Origin: Bdellovibrionales bacterium RBG_16_40_8
GTDB taxonomy: Bacteria > Bdellovibrionota > Bdellovibrionia > Bdellovibrionales > UBA1609
Length of the DNA stretch: 7,599 nucleotides
Direction of reading: 5' to 3'
NCBI GenBank assembly: GCA_001769925.1
Contig: MEPT01000050.1
Location: 18,372 to 25,970, forward strand
The translations under genes and the position numbers were made by a program. Shown here in pieces: positions 6,163 to 7,599 of this stretch; positions within the stretch are counted from its first letter, which is position 1, and each line of letters opens with the position of its first letter. The notes beneath the pieces were generated by a model. The model saw nothing but the letters and a program-made list of their open reading frames with translations, was not told the origin of the DNA and ran no database searches.

Positions 6163-6996
6163 TTATCCAATAAGTTTTAGTGCAGCAGTTGTGCTCTGAT
6201 TAGCTTGCGCCAACACATTAACACTTGCTGCCTGCAAAACCTGCGATTTAGCAAGATCTGCAGATGATTCTGCCATATCTGTATCACGAATTCGTGAATT
6301 AGCGGCAGAAAAGTTCTCAACACTCGCACTTAAATTTTCTGTTGTTGAGATCAATCGGTTTTGTACCGCCCCAAGTGTTGCACGATGACCGTTTACCGAT
6401 ACTTGCGCTTGTTCTAAAGCTTCAAGCGCCTCACGCGCACCATATTTTGATGAAAAATCAAAACTATCTATACCAAGAGCTGATGCCTGAGCATTTTGCT
6501 TACTAGCATCAAATGAAATTCTATCGTTAAAATCGTCGTTGTTAATGTCAACTTGAAATTGATACAGATCGCCTGACCCATCAAGTAATTTAACGTTACC
6601 ATAGCGAGTTGTTTGAGAAATACGCTGTGTTTCATCTACAAGCTGTTGAACCTCAAGATTAATAAATCCACGCTCTGTATCTCCCACAGTATCTGATGCG
6701 GCCTGAACACCCAATTCACGCAGTCGTGTAAGGATGTTCGAGATTTCGCCCAGTCCACCTTCAGATACCTGCACCATCGAAATCGCATCAGATGCGTTGC
6801 GCTTGGCTTGGCCATAACCGCGGATTGTGGATTTTAATGTTTCGCTGATTGATAAACCAGCGGCATCATCAGCCGATTTAGTTATGCGGCTACCTGATGA
6901 TAATTGTGAATACGCCTTCTCAAGATCACGACTTGTCGTGGTCATTGTTCTCCTTGCAGAGATAGAAGGAAGGTTTGTTGATATTCTTAAGCCCAT
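6163..6996 (-). CDS. fliC: Flagellin, filament subunit
   Basis: A 277-residue flagellin, exported by the flagellar type III system and polymerised into the filament. The N-terminal D0/D1 half is complete: MGLRISTN at the start, LEKAYSQLSSGSRITKSADDAAGLSIS (about 25-51), then AKRNASDAISMVQVSEGGLGEI and LRELGVQAASDT. The C-terminal half has NGHRATLGAVQNRL and ends QANQSTTAALKLIG. The two halves are joined by only about 50 residues, so the outer D2/D3 domains are missing, as in many short flagellins. There is no cysteine. The ATG at 6996 is preceded by a perfect AAGGAGG five bases away, which predicts very high translation. A sigma-28 promoter lies about 260 bases upstream. A second flagellin gene sits before it, behind its own terminator. 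Serines and threonines in the short central part could be modification sites if the nearby glycosyltransferase acts on it, but this is unproven. Confidence 0.97.
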   Translation of the reverse strand: MGLRISTNLPSISARRTMTTTSRDLEKAYSQLSSGSRITKSADDAAGLSISETLKSTIRGYGQAKRNASDAISMVQVSEGGLGEISNILTRLRELGVQAASDTVGDTERGFINLEVQQLVDETQRISQTTRYGNVKLLDGSGDLYQFQVDINNDDFNDRISFDASKQNAQASALGIDSFDFSSKYGAREALEALEQAQVSVNGHRATLGAVQNRLISTTENLSASVENFSAANSRIRDTDMAESSADLAKSQVLQAASVNVLAQANQSTTAALKLIG

Positions 6997-7001
6997 GTGA
7001 G

Positions 7002-7008
7002 CCTCCTT
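7002..7008 (-). promoter_or_regulatory. Strong flagellin ribosome binding site
   Basis: AAGGAGG, five bases before the flagellin ATG, is the best Shine-Dalgarno in the window and fixes the start. Its GGA core is also the kind of element bound by CsrA. Confidence 0.9.
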
Positions 7009-7032
7009 AAAGTTTGTTGAGAGTCCTTCTCT

Positions 7033-7066
7033 TTACGAAGAAAGTTCCTACCCTCTCTCTTCGTAA
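7033..7066 (-). promoter_or_regulatory. Flagellin leader stem-loop with GGA in the loop
   Basis: TTACGAAGA (7058-7066) pairs perfectly with TCTTCGTAA (7033-7041) across a 16-base purine-rich loop that contains TAGGAAC. It lies about 25 bases upstream of the Shine-Dalgarno. Between the two there is another GGA (in AAGGACTC, 7024-7026). This recalls leaders of flagellin mRNAs under CsrA control, but may simply stabilise the message. Confidence 0.6.
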
Positions 7067-7261
7067 GCGCATCTTACTGATGCTTGGTTGAACACGTTGG
7101 AGCTATTCATTTGGCTCAATACTCACCTTGATAAGATTAACCATCGTTTTGCTTTTCAGCTCGACGAAAGTCTAATCTCTTGCAAAAACTTCTACCGCAG
7201 TCACACGTTAAAAATTTTCTCTGGCAAGCAAGACCTAAGAACGGCTCGTTTGTTACCTATT

Positions 7262-7288
7262 CATTCGGCTAGGTCGAGATACACTTTA
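7262..7288 (-). promoter_or_regulatory. Sigma-28 (FliA) flagellin promoter
   Basis: On the minus strand TAAAGTGT (7281-7288), 11 bases, then GCCGAATG (7262-7269) closely matches the FliA consensus TAAAGTTT-N11-GCCGATAA, with exact spacing. Transcription should start near 7255, leaving a leader of about 260 nt before the flagellin ATG. An imperfect inverted repeat, GCTAGG at 7268-7273 and CCTAGC at 7295-7300, brackets the -35 box and could be an operator or chance. Confidence 0.82.
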
Positions 7289-7304
7289 GTCGAGCCTAGC
7301 GAAA

Positions 7305-7403
7305 CTAGACTTATGTCTTAAGAAAACTAGATCATGGTCGAGGATTTTAGGTTATTTTTCTAATTTGTAGGTCAATTTTTATAAGAATATCTAGACAATG
7401 GTC
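7305..7403. repeat. Three copies of a 13-base CTAGA-N5-GTC motif upstream of the flagellin promoter
   Basis: Plus-strand copies are ctagacttatgtc (7305-7317), ctagatcatggtc (7327-7339) and ctagacaatggtc (7391-7403). Two contain the palindrome GAC-N4-GTC and the third has GAT-N4-GTC. Centres are 22 and 64 bases apart, close to two and six DNA turns. All lie upstream of the sigma-28 -35 box, as expected of binding sites for a regulator, though the motif is short and its significance is unproven. Confidence 0.45.
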
Positions 7404-7407
7404 TGGT

Positions 7408-7437
7408 AAAAAAAATTGGGGGAGCATTCACTCCCCC
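7408..7437 (-). terminator. Rho-independent terminator of the upstream flagellin gene
   Basis: On the minus strand GGGGGAG, loop TGAATG, CTCCCCC forms a perfect 7-bp G/C-rich stem followed by AATTTTTTTT. It lies about 65 bases after the upstream flagellin stop and isolates the two flagellin genes from each other. Confidence 0.93.
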
Positions 7438-7441
7438 TGGT

Positions 7442-7503
7442 GAGGTCCATCAAGACCTCTAAGGCCAGAAGTTTTGATGGACTAAAAATTCACATCAAAA
7501 CTT
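7442..7503 (-). other. Two 3'-UTR hairpins with an alternative pairing
   Basis: Just after the upstream flagellin gene, AAGTTTTGATG pairs with CATCAAAACTT (7493-7503 with 7469-7479, 11 bp, 13-base loop, touching the stop codon). Next, GAGGTC pairs with GACCTC (7454-7459 with 7442-7447, 6-base loop). The 9-mer GTCCATCAA (7474-7482 on minus) is also exactly complementary to TTGATGGAC (7445-7453), so the two hairpins could be exchanged for a third structure. Confidence 0.65.
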
Positions 7504-7599
7504 AACCAATTAATTTTAGTGCTGCAGCTGAACTCTGATTGGCTTGTGCCAACACTCCGATCGATGCTTGTTGCAATACCTGATTGCGCGCAAGCTCTG
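7502..7599 (-). CDS. fliC: C-terminal end of a second flagellin (partial)
   Basis: Only the last 31 codons and the TAA at 7502-7504 are inside the window; the 5' part lies to the right. The residues ELARNQVLQQASIGVLAQANQ, then SSAAALKLIG, are the final D0 helix of flagellin. They align without gaps to the end of the complete flagellin downstream (DLAKSQVLQAASVNVLAQANQ, then STTAALKLIG). The gene is therefore a tandem paralogue in the same orientation, and it has its own terminator. The differences over this normally highly conserved helix (for example RN for KS, QQ for QA, IG for VN) show the two are diverged copies rather than a recent duplication. Confidence 0.95.
   Translation of the reverse strand, partial: ELARNQVLQQASIGVLAQANQSSAAALKLIG

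Larger units (their letters stand above)
6997..7501. other. 505-base gene-free region between the two flagellin genes
   Basis: From right to left this holds the 3' hairpins and terminator of the upstream flagellin, three CTAGA-type motifs, the sigma-28 promoter and the long leader of the downstream flagellin with its stem-loop and Shine-Dalgarno. The middle of the leader (about 7070-7255) shows only short 4-bp stems that I cannot interpret. No convincing small gene was found on either strand. Confidence 0.8.

Noticed and set aside
7180..7200. A sigma-54-like CGG...TTTTTGCA in the flagellin leader
   Set aside because: The GG and GC doublets are 11 bases apart rather than 10, and the first box does not otherwise match.
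7088..7321. A 77-codon plus-strand frame in the flagellin intergenic region
   Set aside because: It begins with TTG without a ribosome binding site, has no recognisable features and runs antisense through the flagellin leader and the sigma-28 promoter.
7370..7375. TTGACC on the minus strand as a -35 for a second flagellin promoter
   Set aside because: No acceptable -10 at 16-18 bases; the nearest TAAAAT is 20 bases away, while a strong sigma-28 promoter lies just downstream.
1..7599. tRNA, rRNA, CRISPR array, transposase or insertion-sequence ends
   Set aside because: No regular spaced repeats, transposase-like frames, flanking inverted repeats or tRNA-like cloverleaf ends were seen on reading both strands.

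Overview
This AT-rich window is a compact flagellar filament locus, with every recognisable gene on the minus strand. The reading order is therefore from the right edge to the left edge. The flagellin begins MGLRISTN, keeps a short two-ended D0/D1 layout and has a VRELGVQAASDTVG-like central segment, which recalls flagellins of Bdellovibrionota and related former Deltaproteobacteria. That taxonomic guess comes from sequence memory only and is tentative.

Layout in transcription order. The C-terminus of one flagellin gene (7502 to beyond 7599) is followed by a three-hairpin 3' region ending in a clear Rho-independent terminator (7408-7437). A 505-base gene-free stretch then holds three copies of a short partly palindromic motif, a near-consensus sigma-28 (FliA) promoter (7262-7288), a leader of about 260 nt with a stem-loop close to the ribosome binding site, and a strong Shine-Dalgarno. 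The complete flagellin (6163-6996) follows, then two perfect 10-bp hairpins without a U-tract. After a 13-bp tandem direct repeat come flaG (5629-5997), fliD (4172-5560), fliS (3754-4152) and a small FliT/FlgN-like chaperone candidate (3287-3712).

A good sigma-54 (-24/-12) promoter at 3170-3185 then opens a second block of three genes joined by 4-base ATGA overlaps. These are a TPR protein (2051-3139), a 207-residue protein matching only the N-terminal Rossmann-like domain of Maf motility-accessory proteins (1431-2054), and a family-9 (heptosyltransferase-like) glycosyltransferase that runs off the left edge (1-1434).

How the genes fit together. Flagellin is the filament subunit, FliS its export chaperone, FliD the cap, and FlaG a filament-length or assembly factor. 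The FliT-like protein may be the FliD chaperone. The coupled TPR, Maf-N and GT9 block next to them is most simply read as a candidate flagellin or surface glycosylation module. Its split architecture, a stand-alone Maf N-domain paired with a separate GT9 enzyme and a TPR partner, is the most unusual feature here. That function is inferred from families and context, not shown by the sequence.
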